IMG/VR virus record: IMGVR_UViG_3300003322_000337
Location: 1 to 53,226 of that record
Strand: one strand, 5' to 3'
Source: a virus
Length of the DNA: 53,226 nucleotides
Part shown: in pieces, positions 17,265-26,024 of the stretch
Position numbering within the stretch: the stretch's first letter is position 1
Layout: every line of letters begins with the position of its first letter
Notes under the pieces: generated by a model
Seen by the model: only the letters and a program-made list of their open reading frames with translations
Databases searched by the model: none
What the model was told of the DNA's origin: nothing
Position numbers and translations under genes: made by a program

Positions 17265-17265
17265 G

Positions 17266-18675
17266 TTAGGCCACCAGCGACCGAAGCCACGGAGCGAAAG
17301 CGCTGCTTGCCTGGAGGCCGTAGTTCGGCTTCGTACCGTGGCGGTCGTCGTACATGTAGCCTGCAGCCACTGCGGCGGCGTAGCTACCGAACAGCGTGTC
17401 GACGGGCAGGAACTTTGCGTTGTACGTCTTGGCGAGCCTGATCAACTCAGTCCGCAGGCCGCCATACGTGCCATTGGTGTAGTTCGCGAATCCGCACATG
17501 CACGAGGTCGCGATGGCCAGATCGCCGTACAGCTTGAGCTTGTCCAGGATTGTGACCAACGTAGAGTTGTAGGTTGCAGCTGCCAGGCCGTCGCCGGTGT
17601 CATTGATGATGAGCGCCATGATCGTGGCGTCCGGCTGGATGCTGGAATGGAAGTTGACGCCGCTGTACACCTGGGTGTTGCTCGCCAGGTTTGCCACGCG
17701 ACCCGAGGCCCAAGCACCGCTGACAACGACTGCAACCTTCTTGTTTGTCGGGTAACCGATGACCAGGAACGCCTGGCCAGGCTGCCCAACGGCGTTGTTC
17801 ATGACGGTAACGATGCCGTCATTGAACTTCGCACTTGTCCGGGTCTCCCGCACCAGCGCATCAGCGCCGGCCGTCTGCTGGCTGTAGTCAGCCCCGATGA
17901 CGGTACCGTCAGAGGCCTTGATCTGCATTGCGCTGCTCAGCCCGGTGGCTACCGACCGCTGAATCGAATAGACCTCAACGGTGTCGATGCGCTGACCGAA
18001 ATTGATCGTGATCCCGTCTCCCTGCGCGGGCATGACCAATCGCCGGCCGCCAAGAAATTCCGGCGTTGCGTTGTAGGCGGCAGTGCCGATGAGCGTGACG
18101 CGAGGGTCATAGCCGCTCGCAGTGAAGCCGGCGTTGACAGACATGTTGCCGTCGCAGGCCCAGGCAGTGTTGATCAGCTCACATCCGCCAAGTGACGGCA
18201 AGGAGTCCTTGATCTGCTGCATCGGCGCGTTGGCCCATGCGCCGATGTACGCACCAGTGCCGCCTGTGCCGGCACCTTGCCCGGCGCCATTGCTGTCGAA
18301 GATGCCCATGACGATCGGGGGGCGGCTGCGGACGCCAAGCGTCGCGTAGGCCTCAACGGCGGCCTTGAGCGCTGAAGGGGGGCTCCCAGCCCCTGACACC
18401 GCACCCGGGGGCAGCACGGTGTTCGTCGACTGGTCGACCGTCACGGGTACCTGGGTGGGCTGCGCGTAGTTGGCTGTGCCCGACACCGCGGTCACGCGCA
18501 GCTTCGCCGGCACCTGGTACGGGCCGAAGGTTTGCGAGGACGCATTGATCGTCGTCGTGCCCGTCGGCGCGCCATAGGCGCTCGTGACGGTGGCCTGACC
18601 GGTCGTGCTGACACGCACGCTTTCACCGGCATTGAGGACGACATTGGCCGAGTAGCCTTGGGCGAGATCTGGCAT
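17266..18675 (-). CDS. SGNH/GDSL-like hydrolase domain virion protein
   Basis: 469 residues. The first 90 residues form a T/V/S-rich beta domain (about 1-85). The rest resembles an SGNH hydrolase: block I is GIFDSNG with Ser128, and block V is DDRH with Asp443 and His446 near the end. Such enzymes are esterases acting on sugar acetyl groups. It lies between the connector genes and the capsid genes on the late strand, so it is probably a virion or capsid-surface component. The odd position next to the plus-strand cassette suggests it may be an accessory gene. Confidence 0.65.
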   Translation of the reverse strand: MPDLAQGYSANVVLNAGESVRVSTTGQATVTSAYGAPTGTTTINASSQTFGPYQVPAKLRVTAVSGTANYAQPTQVPVTVDQSTNTVLPPGAVSGAGSPPSALKAAVEAYATLGVRSRPPIVMGIFDSNGAGQGAGTGGTGAYIGAWANAPMQQIKDSLPSLGGCELINTAWACDGNMSVNAGFTASGYDPRVTLIGTAAYNATPEFLGGRRLVMPAQGDGITINFGQRIDTVEVYSIQRSVATGLSSAMQIKASDGTVIGADYSQQTAGADALVRETRTSAKFNDGIVTVMNNAVGQPGQAFLVIGYPTNKKVAVVVSGAWASGRVANLASNTQVYSGVNFHSSIQPDATIMALIINDTGDGLAAATYNSTLVTILDKLKLYGDLAIATSCMCGFANYTNGTYGGLRTELIRLAKTYNAKFLPVDTLFGSYAAAVAAGYMYDDRHGTKPNYGLQASSAFAPWLRSLVA

Positions 18676-18687
18676 GCGGGTCTCCGG

Positions 18688-19056
18688 TCAGCAGACGACC
18701 ATGAAGAGGGTGTTGGATGCGGGGTCGGGCCCGACGATGGCCGTGACCGTCCCTGCGGTATCGAGTGCGGCAAGCTCGCGACGCATGAGCGTCAGCGCCT
18801 TGTCGTCGTTCTTGAACGAACGGGATGCGCCGCTGGGGGCGCCCTGCGACTGGATGCGGCGCGCGCCGCCGGCGCTGCTCTTGATGGCGACGGCCATGCT
18901 CTGGACCAGCACCTTCTTGGTGGCGCTGTAGCCCGCCGCATCCATCGCAGCTTCAGCCGCGGCGACCTCGGCCACCGCGGCGTCGACGATGAAGGATGGG
19001 ACCGAAACCCCCAGCGCCTGGTCCAGGTACTGCTGGGCCTGTGCGCTGGTGATCAC
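18688..19056 (-). CDS. Putative head-tail adaptor protein
   Basis: 122 residues, mostly helical in the N-terminal half (QAQQYLDQALGVSVPSFIVDAAVAEVAAAEAAM), with a DPASNTLFMVVC end. Size, helicity and position after the capsid genes fit an adaptor that binds the portal. No family recognised. Confidence 0.55.
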   Translation of the reverse strand: MITSAQAQQYLDQALGVSVPSFIVDAAVAEVAAAEAAMDAAGYSATKKVLVQSMAVAIKSSAGGARRIQSQGAPSGASRSFKNDDKALTLMRRELAALDTAGTVTAIVGPDPASNTLFMVVC

Positions 19057-19059
19057 CGG

Positions 19060-19458
19060 TCAGGCCTTCTTCGTCTTGGTGCCGGCCGCGTCGAGCTTGG
19101 CCTGCAGCTCGGCCTTGGCAGCGTTGGCCGCGTCCAGGTCCGCGCTCAGCTGCTTGTTTGCCAACTCCAGGCCAGCGACCTTCGAGTCGGCCGCGTCGAG
19201 CTTGGCCTGCAGCTCGGCAACCTGCTGGGCATGCTCCGCGCGCTGGCGGTCGATGAACGCGGTCGCCTCAGCGCGTAGCGCTTCCAGCGGGTCGGCCAGC
19301 GGCGGCGCCTCGCCGGCAGCCACGGTGACCTCGTCGTCATCAGCCGCAGGCTTGCACTTACCGACCGCCCAGACGGGCACGGCCGGCAACTCGATGACGT
19401 CACCGACCTTCGCGCCGGCAGGCCATGGGGCCTTCAGGTGTGTGATGGTCAGCTTCAT
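19060..19458 (-). CDS. Coiled-coil head-region protein
   Basis: 132 residues. A small N-terminal beta part (PWPAGAKVGDVIELP) is followed from about residue 60 by a continuous coiled coil made of two copies of AELQAKLDAA, 35 residues apart, encoded by a perfect 30-bp DNA repeat. It ends in a K-rich tail. Found just after the major capsid gene; it could be a head fibre or assembly factor. Unknown function. Confidence 0.6.
   Translation of the reverse strand: MKLTITHLKAPWPAGAKVGDVIELPAVPVWAVGKCKPAADDDEVTVAAGEAPPLADPLEALRAEATAFIDRQRAEHAQQVAELQAKLDAADSKVAGLELANKQLSADLDAANAAKAELQAKLDAAGTKTKKA
19084..19218. repeat. Two 30-bp direct repeats 105 bp apart
   Basis: Identical 30-mers at 19084-19113 and 19189-19218, in frame (35 codons apart), encoding the repeated coiled-coil heptads. 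A recent duplication or a site of in-frame length change. Confidence 0.75.
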
Positions 19459-19460
19459 GA

Positions 19461-20459
19461 TCAGGCGGTCGTGCCGTGCAGGAACGGAGACTGGCCGTTG
19501 AAGTCGCTGCGGAACTGCGGGACGACGGCGGCCATGGAGCCGAACACATAGTCATCCTCGGGTTCCATGCGGTTCTTGGGGCGCGTGACCAGCGGCATTG
19601 CCGACTGGATGCCGCCCCATTCGCCGCTCTCCAGGTCGACCACGCCGAGGATCTCGTTCACCGGCACCGACGACGCCGGGATGATGTCCGCGATCTGGCC
19701 GATGGCCTTCAGGCGCTGCAGGATCGTGCCGGAGTAGTTCGCCGCGTAGTCGGTCGTGTCGGCCTTCATGTAGTCGCCGATGTTGATCATCAGCGTGATG
19801 CGGCCGTACTGGTTGTCGCCCATGGCGGCCGTGATGGCCTGCTGGACCGCAGCCAGCCACTGGGCGCCGGTGGCGCTGGCCAGCGTCAAGCCGTGGGCGA
19901 AGGTGTTGCGCTGGGGAAGCGTGCGCAGGCCGTAGATCGTGTCGCCGCCGACGACGATGCTGGACAGGCCGTTGATGACCATGTCTTCCATCTTCTCGGC
20001 GATCTTGCGTTGACCGTTGCCGATGGACACGGTGTCGATCTGGCTGCCACCCTTGCGGATGACCTCCATCTGGCGCCAGCCGATACGGGTGTTGGTCGTC
20101 ATGATCGGCAGCGGCACGCCGACGAACTTCGTCACCGCCTGATCAGCCTTGGCGCCGTTGCGGCCGTCCATGTTGATCTGGACTTCATTCGAGTCCGAGA
20201 CCTGCGGGTAGTAGTTCACCAGGTCGGCGATGCTGACCGGGATCGTGCTGGCCTTGGCCAGGACGTTGAACACGGCCAGCTTGCTGCGGGCGAGCTGCTG
20301 CGAGCGGCCGTCGATGCGGCGCCACGCGTCCAGCGGGATGGCCAGGGAGTTGCCCTCCAGGCCGGAGACGACGCCAGCCGCCATGGCGGTAGCGCGTTGG
20401 TTGAAGGCGGCGCGGGCGGTGTTGATCGCCAGGCGCTGTTCGTCGGTGAAGATCAGCAT
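19461..20459 (-). CDS. Major capsid protein (HK97-fold, inferred)
   Basis: 332 residues from the ATG at 20459, preceded by AAGGGAG. It opens with TDEQRLAINTARAAF and has a central helix (QRKIAEKMEDMVINGLSSIVVGG) and a long beta/helix tail (ITLMINIGDYMKADTTDY). The AEKMEDMVINGL helix and DTIYGLRT loop resemble the encapsulin-like branch of HK97-fold capsids. Position between decoration protein and connectors supports this. It should be the most abundant virion protein. Confidence 0.8.
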   Translation of the reverse strand: MLIFTDEQRLAINTARAAFNQRATAMAAGVVSGLEGNSLAIPLDAWRRIDGRSQQLARSKLAVFNVLAKASTIPVSIADLVNYYPQVSDSNEVQINMDGRNGAKADQAVTKFVGVPLPIMTTNTRIGWRQMEVIRKGGSQIDTVSIGNGQRKIAEKMEDMVINGLSSIVVGGDTIYGLRTLPQRNTFAHGLTLASATGAQWLAAVQQAITAAMGDNQYGRITLMINIGDYMKADTTDYAANYSGTILQRLKAIGQIADIIPASSVPVNEILGVVDLESGEWGGIQSAMPLVTRPKNRMEPEDDYVFGSMAAVVPQFRSDFNGQSPFLHGTTA

Positions 20460-20469
20460 GGGTTCTCCC

Positions 20470-20919
20470 TTAAGCCTTGGTGTAGCTGGCGGCCCAGACG
20501 ACATCGCAGAGCTCGCCGGCCGAGACGGCCTTGCCTGCTTGGTCGTAGTGAGCAACGACGACGTTGCCGCTCGCCGCGGCGGCGAGGCGCCCCGATGCGG
20601 CGACGGTCAGTTCCTGGCCGTAGGTGTAGGTCGCGGCGGCCAGAGCGACGGTGAACTCTTCGTCGGGCGTAGGCAGGTAGGCGATGCCCGAGTCGCCAGA
20701 CGCGTAGGGCGTCATCAGCGGGTCCGTCGCGAGGCCGATGCCGCCGGCGTAGTACTCGCGGTCACCCAGGATTGCCAGCCGGCCGCCGGTCGGGGCGGCG
20801 GCCTGGGTCAGCTGCGTGGCGCCGACGAAGACCATCGTGCCCGGCAGGTAGGCGCCGGCAACGGTCTTGTCGGAGATCGTGCGGCAGGTGCCGCTGTTGC
20901 TGCGGTGGATGCGGTTCAT
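20470..20919 (-). CDS. Head decoration protein (putative)
   Basis: 149 residues, glycine, alanine and threonine-rich, likely beta. The ATG at 20919 follows AAGGAGG at ideal spacing, so it is preferred to the GTG one codon earlier. It lies between the protease/scaffold gene and the capsid gene, the lambda D position (C, Nu3, D, E). A strong ribosome binding site fits a highly made protein. Confidence 0.7.
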   Translation of the reverse strand: MNRIHRSNSGTCRTISDKTVAGAYLPGTMVFVGATQLTQAAAPTGGRLAILGDREYYAGGIGLATDPLMTPYASGDSGIAYLPTPDEEFTVALAAATYTYGQELTVAASGRLAAAASGNVVVAHYDQAGKAVSAGELCDVVWAASYTKA

Positions 20920-20928
20920 CACCCCTCC

Positions 20929-21312
20929 TTAGAGCTTGTTGATGTCGTAGTCGGCGAACTCGTCGCCCTGCTTGGCGGCGCCGTTGCCGACGACGACCGG
21001 AGCGGCCTTGGCCTTCAGCTCCTTCAGGCGGGGCAGGCCCATTGCCTTGAAGTCGTCGGCCGTCAGCACGCTGTTCGTGGCGAGTTCGGTGGCCAGCGCG
21101 GTCAGCTCGGCGTTCTGTGCAGCCTGGGCGGCGGCTTCGTGCTCGGCGATCTTGCTGTTGGCCGCGGCCAGCTTGGTGTTCGCCTCGTTCAGCGCAGCGA
21201 TGTGCGGCTGAGCCTTCAGCGCGTTGAAGGCGTCGAGCAGCTGCGCATCGGTCATCGCCGCGACGCCGCTGATGCCGGCTGCATTGAGCGCGGCGATGAT
21301 GGTTTCTTTCAC
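20929..21312 (-). CDS. Candidate nested scaffold protein (internal GTG start)
   Basis: In the same frame as the protease, a GTG codon (reading VKETIIAALNAAG) is preceded by AAAAGGACGACCAA, a good ribosome binding site with 7-nt spacing. It would give a 127-residue helical protein identical to the protease C-terminus, like lambda Nu3 inside gene C. The internal start is inference. Confidence 0.5.
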   Translation of the reverse strand: MKETIIAALNAAGISGVAAMTDAQLLDAFNALKAQPHIAALNEANTKLAAANSKIAEHEAAAQAAQNAELTALATELATNSVLTADDFKAMGLPRLKELKAKAAPVVVGNGAAKQGDEFADYDINKL

Positions 21313-22230
21313 TTGGTCGTCCTTTTGACGGTTGGTGATGGGGACATAGGACACCTCGCGCTTGACTGCTTGAGGGTCTGACGAAAATGCTAGGGAGCCG
21401 TCAGAACCAACCGAGTAGTCCTGGCGGAAGTGGTTGCCCTGGCCGTCAGACCAGATGCAATAGCGGTCGTAGACCTCGCGAATCCATGCATCTCGGGGCA
21501 GCAGCGCGTAGAGGCCAGAGCTGATCTGATCGAAGGACAGCTCCACGGAGCCATTGCCGATCAGGCGCATCAGCCAGGCCTTCAGGCCCTTGCTGCGGGC
21601 GTCCTCGGGCTCTGCGTTGATTTGGACGGTTTCCACCGCCTCTTCCTCGCCCAGGGCGTTGAGGAACATGCCGACGCCCTCTTCCGGCGTGCCGGCGCCC
21701 CTCTCATTCAGCAGGATTGCCAGGTGGTCGTACTGGATGTCCGTTATGACAGTCGAGTACTTCTTGCCCATGCTTTCGCCGTTGGCGGAGACGGCAGAGA
21801 AGAACAGGCCGGTGCTGACGTGGATCGGGTCGGCGTTCGTGCCCGAGATTGCGGCGTCCAGTCGGTCGGCCAGTTGCACGCCAAGAGGGTGGGCGCGCGC
21901 CTGCGCTTCGTTTACGACGATGTCAACCAGCGTCCGGCCGCCCTCGTGGCGCGCGTTGACGCAATAGGAGCCGATCCAGGCCGATGCCAGGGCCTCGCCG
22001 TTCAGCGCGCTGATGAACTTACCCTCGGCGTTCTTCGGGTGGCCAGCCGGGGCGGGCTTCTTGTCCAGGGACGAAACGCCCTTGGCCAGCACCTCGCCAG
22101 GGTAGAGCCGGCCGTTCATGACGATGTCATTTACCGCGCCGCAGACGCCCTTGATGGTGTACTTCCCATCAGACTTGCTCACTGCCGAGGCGTTGACGGC
22201 AGAGAGGATGTGCGCACGCTTTTGAGCCAT
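20929..22230 (-). CDS. Head maturation protease (DUF2213-like) with scaffold tail
   Basis: 433 residues. Residues 1-190 look like the DUF2213 prohead protease type (AVNDIVMNGRLYPGEVLAKG, KPAPAGHP, STGLFFSAVS, YDHLAILLNERGAGTPEEG). From about residue 300 the sequence becomes A/E/L-rich and helical, like a scaffold. Protease and scaffold in one long gene is the lambda C/Nu3 plan. The start at 22230 has no Shine-Dalgarno but carries the CTTCCTAGCAT motif 8 nt upstream. Confidence 0.8.
   Translation of the reverse strand: MAQKRAHILSAVNASAVSKSDGKYTIKGVCGAVNDIVMNGRLYPGEVLAKGVSSLDKKPAPAGHPKNAEGKFISALNGEALASAWIGSYCVNARHEGGRTLVDIVVNEAQARAHPLGVQLADRLDAAISGTNADPIHVSTGLFFSAVSANGESMGKKYSTVITDIQYDHLAILLNERGAGTPEEGVGMFLNALGEEEAVETVQINAEPEDARSKGLKAWLMRLIGNGSVELSFDQISSGLYALLPRDAWIREVYDRYCIWSDGQGNHFRQDYSVGSDGSLAFSSDPQAVKREVSYVPITNRQKDDQVKETIIAALNAAGISGVAAMTDAQLLDAFNALKAQPHIAALNEANTKLAAANSKIAEHEAAAQAAQNAELTALATELATNSVLTADDFKAMGLPRLKELKAKAAPVVVGNGAAKQGDEFADYDINKL
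21387..21397 (-). promoter_or_regulatory. CTNCCTAGCAT motif, copy 5
   Basis: Coding-strand CTCCCTAGCAT inside the protease gene, 74 nt upstream of the candidate internal GTG start of the scaffold. Confidence 0.4.
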
Positions 22231-22238
22231 GCCAGCGC

Positions 22239-22249
22239 ATGCTAGGAAG
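22239..22249 (-). promoter_or_regulatory. CTNCCTAGCAT motif, copy 6
   Basis: Coding-strand CTTCCTAGCAT in the 22-bp gap between MuF and protease genes, 8 nt before the protease ATG. Confidence 0.5.
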
Positions 22250-22252
22250 GCT

Positions 22253-23176
22253 CTATTTCTTCCCGTGCGCCTTGGTCCAGGCGTCCTTCTCGGCCTTCAT
22301 CTTCGCCTTGAGGCCGTCCGTCAGGATGGGCTGGCCTTCCGTGTCCAGCAGGCATTCCGTCGTCGCGCAGTGGCAGCGGTAGCGGTTGCCGCCGGTCTCA
22401 TAGAACTTGCGCACCTCGTCGGAGGTGTAGACCTTGCCGTTGCGGCTGGCGTGCCACGGGCGCGTCGTCGGAATGAGCGCCGAAGTCCACAGCAGGCCCA
22501 GGTTCAGCCCCAGGCTCTCCGTCGCATAGTCCGCCTCGGCCATGCGCGCCTGGCGCAGCGTGTCGGTGATGTCCGTCTGCGCGTAGCTGGCGGCGCGCGA
22601 GCGGCTGACGTCCAGACGCTCCATGATCTCGGTGCGCACGGCCTTCGGGTTCTTTCCATCCACCACAGCGCGGCCGATGATCTGCGACAGCTCGGCGCGC
22701 GCCTCGGCGGCCAGGCCGGTCCAGTGCTCATAGCTCTTGATCTGGGCCATGGCGACGCGGTTGCGGTAGGCGTCGCTGAAGACGACCTGCTGCAGGCTGC
22801 GCGCCGCGGCGTAGCTCTCCGACAGGCGCGTCAGGTTGGCCACGCTCTGCGCGCTGCCGAGCTGGCTCGCATCCTCGTCATAGACGCCGTACCAGAAGGA
22901 ATAGCTGGCCTCCCTGCCCTCCAACAGCCAGCGGTCGAGCGCGTCCTGAAGAGCCTGGCTCGTGGCGGCGAGCTCCTCGGGCGTCAGACCGTACAGCGTG
23001 CGCGCCATCGCGTCGTTGCCGCCATAGATGCGGATGCCGTCGAAGATCGCCAGCACGTCGACCTGCAGGCCTGCATACCGCCGACGGATCTCGCGCACCG
23101 CGCGCCGCAAGATGGGCATGGAGCCCGTGCGCTCTTCCGCAGTGCCGACAATCGTCGGGTTCGGGATGCGCTTCAC
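22253..23176 (-). CDS. Minor head protein, Mu gpF/SPP1 gp7 type
   Basis: 307 residues, GTG start overlapping the portal stop. The C-terminal domain has the MuF pattern: RAASYAQTDITDTLRQARM, LLWTSALIPTTRPWHASRNGKVY, and the closing YRCHCATTECLL. These proteins bind the portal, sit inside the head and assist in head assembly or are ejected with DNA. Confidence 0.85.
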   Translation of the reverse strand: MKRIPNPTIVGTAEERTGSMPILRRAVREIRRRYAGLQVDVLAIFDGIRIYGGNDAMARTLYGLTPEELAATSQALQDALDRWLLEGREASYSFWYGVYDEDASQLGSAQSVANLTRLSESYAAARSLQQVVFSDAYRNRVAMAQIKSYEHWTGLAAEARAELSQIIGRAVVDGKNPKAVRTEIMERLDVSRSRAASYAQTDITDTLRQARMAEADYATESLGLNLGLLWTSALIPTTRPWHASRNGKVYTSDEVRKFYETGGNRYRCHCATTECLLDTEGQPILTDGLKAKMKAEKDAWTKAHGKK

Positions 23177-24585
23177 TTCGCTGCCGGCTTCGCCCCGGGC
23201 TTGCCGCCGGTCTTGGCGGCAGGATCACCCGGCAGCGGCTCGGGGTCGTCTTCCTTGAACTCGTCGCCCTCGCCTGCCGCGCGCTCTTCATAGCCGGCAG
23301 CCTTGCGGATCTCGTTGGCGTCGAAGATCGGATCGGTGGCGCCGCCGTCGAAGGCGGTCTTGTTCGTCGTGGCCATCTTCGAGGCCTTGTCGATCTTCTG
23401 CTCGTCGGTTGGGGCGCCAAGGTCAGGCCACTCGATTTCGAACTCGCCCGCCTCGAAGATGCCGCAGGCTTGCATGCGCATGACGAACTCGGTGAGCATG
23501 GGCGTCAGCGTGTCGTCCTGCCGGGCCGCAGCGCGAGCGTTCATCTCCTTCTGGTCCTCATCGCTCGCCAGGCGGCCAGTCTGCTGGCCGAACAGGATGG
23601 TGAAGGGCATGCCGACGGAGGCAGCGAAGATGTTCGCAGAGATCTCGAACTGCGGCGACAGGTCGGCCACCGCCGTTTGCAGCGTCGTGGCTTCGCCGCC
23701 CTGCAGAACCATGCTGGCGTCCTGGTTGCGGTTCAGTGCCTTGGTTTGCGCCTCAACGACCTCGCGCACGGTCTTGGTGGACGTGCTGCCGTCCGGGTTC
23801 TGGGTCAGCACCTGAGGCGCGGCGTTGGCATCGAACTTGACGACGATGGTCCGCGCGCTGTTCTTCAGGGCTGATTCGGCGCCGCCGCCGCTCAGCTTTT
23901 CGATGTCCACCAGCGCATTGAAGCCGGCGCGCAGCAGCGGCACGCCTTCGAAGAAATCGGAGCCCTCGGAGCCCTCGGCAAGGATCTGCACGCGGCTGTG
24001 ATGCACGTCAACCCACTGCTCGGGCTTGGCCTGCGTGTCGCCGGCCGACGACGGGCTGCGGCTGCGGTACTGGTAGGTGATCGGAGTGCCGTAGGTCTCA
24101 GAGGCCGTGTCCTCATCCCATTTGGTAACCTTGATCTGGTCCTCGAAGAGCGGAACGATGTCAACCAGCTTCTGCGCCTGGCCCAACGGCTCGCTCAAGG
24201 CTTTGCCATCGGCCACGCGGTAGATCAGCGCAGCGAATCGCCCGACGAGGTTTCGGCGGTCGAAGCCCATGAGCTTCTGCCAGCCATTGATCGCCGTGAT
24301 GGCTTGGGCGAGCTTCGTCTCCCATGGAGTTTCTTTGTCGGCTTCAGGCTGCTTGATGCGTGGCTTCTGTTTCCAGCACCGGCCCAGCAGCTTGTGCACA
24401 GCTCCGTGGCCCGAGCCACCGCGCTCGTAGGCCCGGCGGTAATCTTCGATGGTCAGGTCGGCCTTGTAGCCGTACTGCGTCCATGCGGTCGGCCGCTTGG
24501 CGTCCAGCCCGCCGAACACCGACAGCAACTCGGTGCGCGCCCGCGCGATGTCGTCCAGGTTGACGGTGATCTGATCTTCGGCCAT
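23173..24585 (-). CDS. Portal protein (DUF1073-like)
   Basis: 470 residues. Features of the DUF1073/anti-CBASS-type portal group: the opening LTIEDYRRAYERGGSGHGAVHKLLG, VHHSRVQIL, SARTIVVKFD and IFAASVGMPFTILFGQQTGRLASDEDQKEMNA. The last 60 residues are acidic, then K/P/A-rich, and look disordered. It forms the dodecameric DNA gate, docked by terminase. No Shine-Dalgarno is seen; a CTCCCTAGCAT motif is 8 nt before the ATG. Confidence 0.85.
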   Translation of the reverse strand: MAEDQITVNLDDIARARTELLSVFGGLDAKRPTAWTQYGYKADLTIEDYRRAYERGGSGHGAVHKLLGRCWKQKPRIKQPEADKETPWETKLAQAITAINGWQKLMGFDRRNLVGRFAALIYRVADGKALSEPLGQAQKLVDIVPLFEDQIKVTKWDEDTASETYGTPITYQYRSRSPSSAGDTQAKPEQWVDVHHSRVQILAEGSEGSDFFEGVPLLRAGFNALVDIEKLSGGGAESALKNSARTIVVKFDANAAPQVLTQNPDGSTSTKTVREVVEAQTKALNRNQDASMVLQGGEATTLQTAVADLSPQFEISANIFAASVGMPFTILFGQQTGRLASDEDQKEMNARAAARQDDTLTPMLTEFVMRMQACGIFEAGEFEIEWPDLGAPTDEQKIDKASKMATTNKTAFDGGATDPIFDANEIRKAAGYEERAAGEGDEFKEDDPEPLPGDPAAKTGGKPGAKPAAK

Positions 24586-24593
24586 GCGGCCGG

Positions 24594-24604
24594 ATGCTAG
24601 GGAG
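24594..24604 (-). promoter_or_regulatory. CTNCCTAGCAT motif, copy 7
   Basis: Coding-strand CTCCCTAGCAT in the 23-bp gap between terminase large subunit and portal genes, 8 nt before the portal ATG. Confidence 0.5.
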
Positions 24605-24608
24605 CAGG

Positions 24609-26024
24609 TCAGGCGAAGATGCCAGCGTTCGCGCCGATCAGGCTGTTGAAGCCTCGGGCCGACGCATCCACCTGGTCATCGTGCAAGCCGTTCGGGAACA
24701 GCCGCAGCTCCTCTTTGAACGTCTCATTCCAGGCGCCTCGCAGCAGAAGCACGTTCCCGGCGTTGACCTGGCTGGCCAGCGGCCTGGCGCGCACAACCTT
24801 GTCGCCGCTCTCCAGACTGGTGTGCACGTCGTGGCCGGCCAGCATGCTGACAAAAGCTGAGGCCTGCCCCTTGCCGGCCTGGCCAGGGTCTTGCGGCAGG
24901 GACTGCTTGACGGCCCAGGCGTCGGCGCTGGCCGTGGCCTTGATGAGCTGGTCGCGCTTGTGCGTGCCGAACTGCTCGCGCACCACGCCGGCCACGATGT
25001 AGCGGCCATCAGCCAGCGCGCCGACCTTCGCGCCGACGGTGTAGTCCCCTGCCCCTTCGGTGGCTGCCAAGTCCCAGCCTCGGCACCAGCGCACCGGGCC
25101 GGCCGGGATGGCATCGACGATCTGCAGCATGTCCGGCTGGAACTCGCCGCCCTGGGCAGGGCTGGGCCGCTGTTGGAGCTGGCCGGCTGTGGCATACGGC
25201 CCCATGATTTTCTTGTCCCGCTCGACGACCTCGCGCGGGAAACGCTCCGGGAACAGCAACTCGCCGACCTCCTTGCGCGGGTCAGCGAAGCCGATGCTGG
25301 TGATCTTGCGCGGCCCTTCGTACTCCATCGGCAGGCACAGGTGTTCATAGCCCATGTCTTCAGACAGGATTACGCCAGACACGTCCTTGACGCTCAGGCG
25401 CTGCATCACGATCAGGATGGCCGAGTCCTTCGGGTTGTTCAGGCGCGTCGGCAGCGTCTCCCTGAAGATCCGGTTCGCCTCTTCGAGCGCGGCGTCGCTA
25501 TGCGCGTCCTCGACGCTATGCGGGTCGTCCCACAGCACGCGGTCGCCGCGGCGGCCGGTCATCGAGCCCACAGGACAGGCCTGACGCCAGCCGGTCTGGT
25601 CGTTCTCGAAGTAGGTCTTCGCGTTCTGGTCGCCGGCCATCGTGATCGGCCACAGCGCCCTGTACCAGTCTGACTGGATCAGCCGGCGCATCTTCACGTT
25701 GTCGCGGATCGCCAGCTTCTCTTCGTGCGACGCGCCGATGAAGCGCATCGAGGGCATGCCACACGGCCCCCATTCCCAGGCCGGCCAGAACACCGCCGTC
25801 GACATCGACTTCATCGTGCCCGGCGGGATGTTGATCAGCAGGCGCTTGATCTGGCCCTTCGTGATCGCCTCCAGGTGCTCGCTGATGGCGTCCATGTGCC
25901 AGCCATGCACGTACGGCTGGCCAGGCTCCAGCACTGACCACGCGCGCCGCGTGAAGTTGATCAGCCGGCGGCGGCAGTGCTCGCGCTCTACGGCGAGCCA
26001 GTCCGCATCAGAAAGACGGAGCAC
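24609..26024 (-). CDS. terL: Terminase large subunit
   Basis: 471 residues, GTG start within the end of the small subunit gene (17-bp overlap). The ATPase domain has Walker A NIPPGTMKS (Lys72) and Walker B RVLWDDP (Asp166-Asp167), followed by the motif III region (SAILIVMQRLSVKD). A nuclease-domain Asp is expected in CRGWDLAATEG (GWD). The C-terminal DDQVDASARGFN is also typical. It cuts and pumps DNA into the prohead. Confidence 0.92.
   Translation of the reverse strand: MLRLSDADWLAVEREHCRRRLINFTRRAWSVLEPGQPYVHGWHMDAISEHLEAITKGQIKRLLINIPPGTMKSMSTAVFWPAWEWGPCGMPSMRFIGASHEEKLAIRDNVKMRRLIQSDWYRALWPITMAGDQNAKTYFENDQTGWRQACPVGSMTGRRGDRVLWDDPHSVEDAHSDAALEEANRIFRETLPTRLNNPKDSAILIVMQRLSVKDVSGVILSEDMGYEHLCLPMEYEGPRKITSIGFADPRKEVGELLFPERFPREVVERDKKIMGPYATAGQLQQRPSPAQGGEFQPDMLQIVDAIPAGPVRWCRGWDLAATEGAGDYTVGAKVGALADGRYIVAGVVREQFGTHKRDQLIKATASADAWAVKQSLPQDPGQAGKGQASAFVSMLAGHDVHTSLESGDKVVRARPLASQVNAGNVLLLRGAWNETFKEELRLFPNGLHDDQVDASARGFNSLIGANAGIFA

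Noticed and set aside
17045-17290. An 81-codon minus-strand ORF opposite the small membrane gene
   Set aside because: No ribosome binding site and Cys/His-rich shadow composition; the plus-strand ORF has AGGGAGAG and a proper membrane span.
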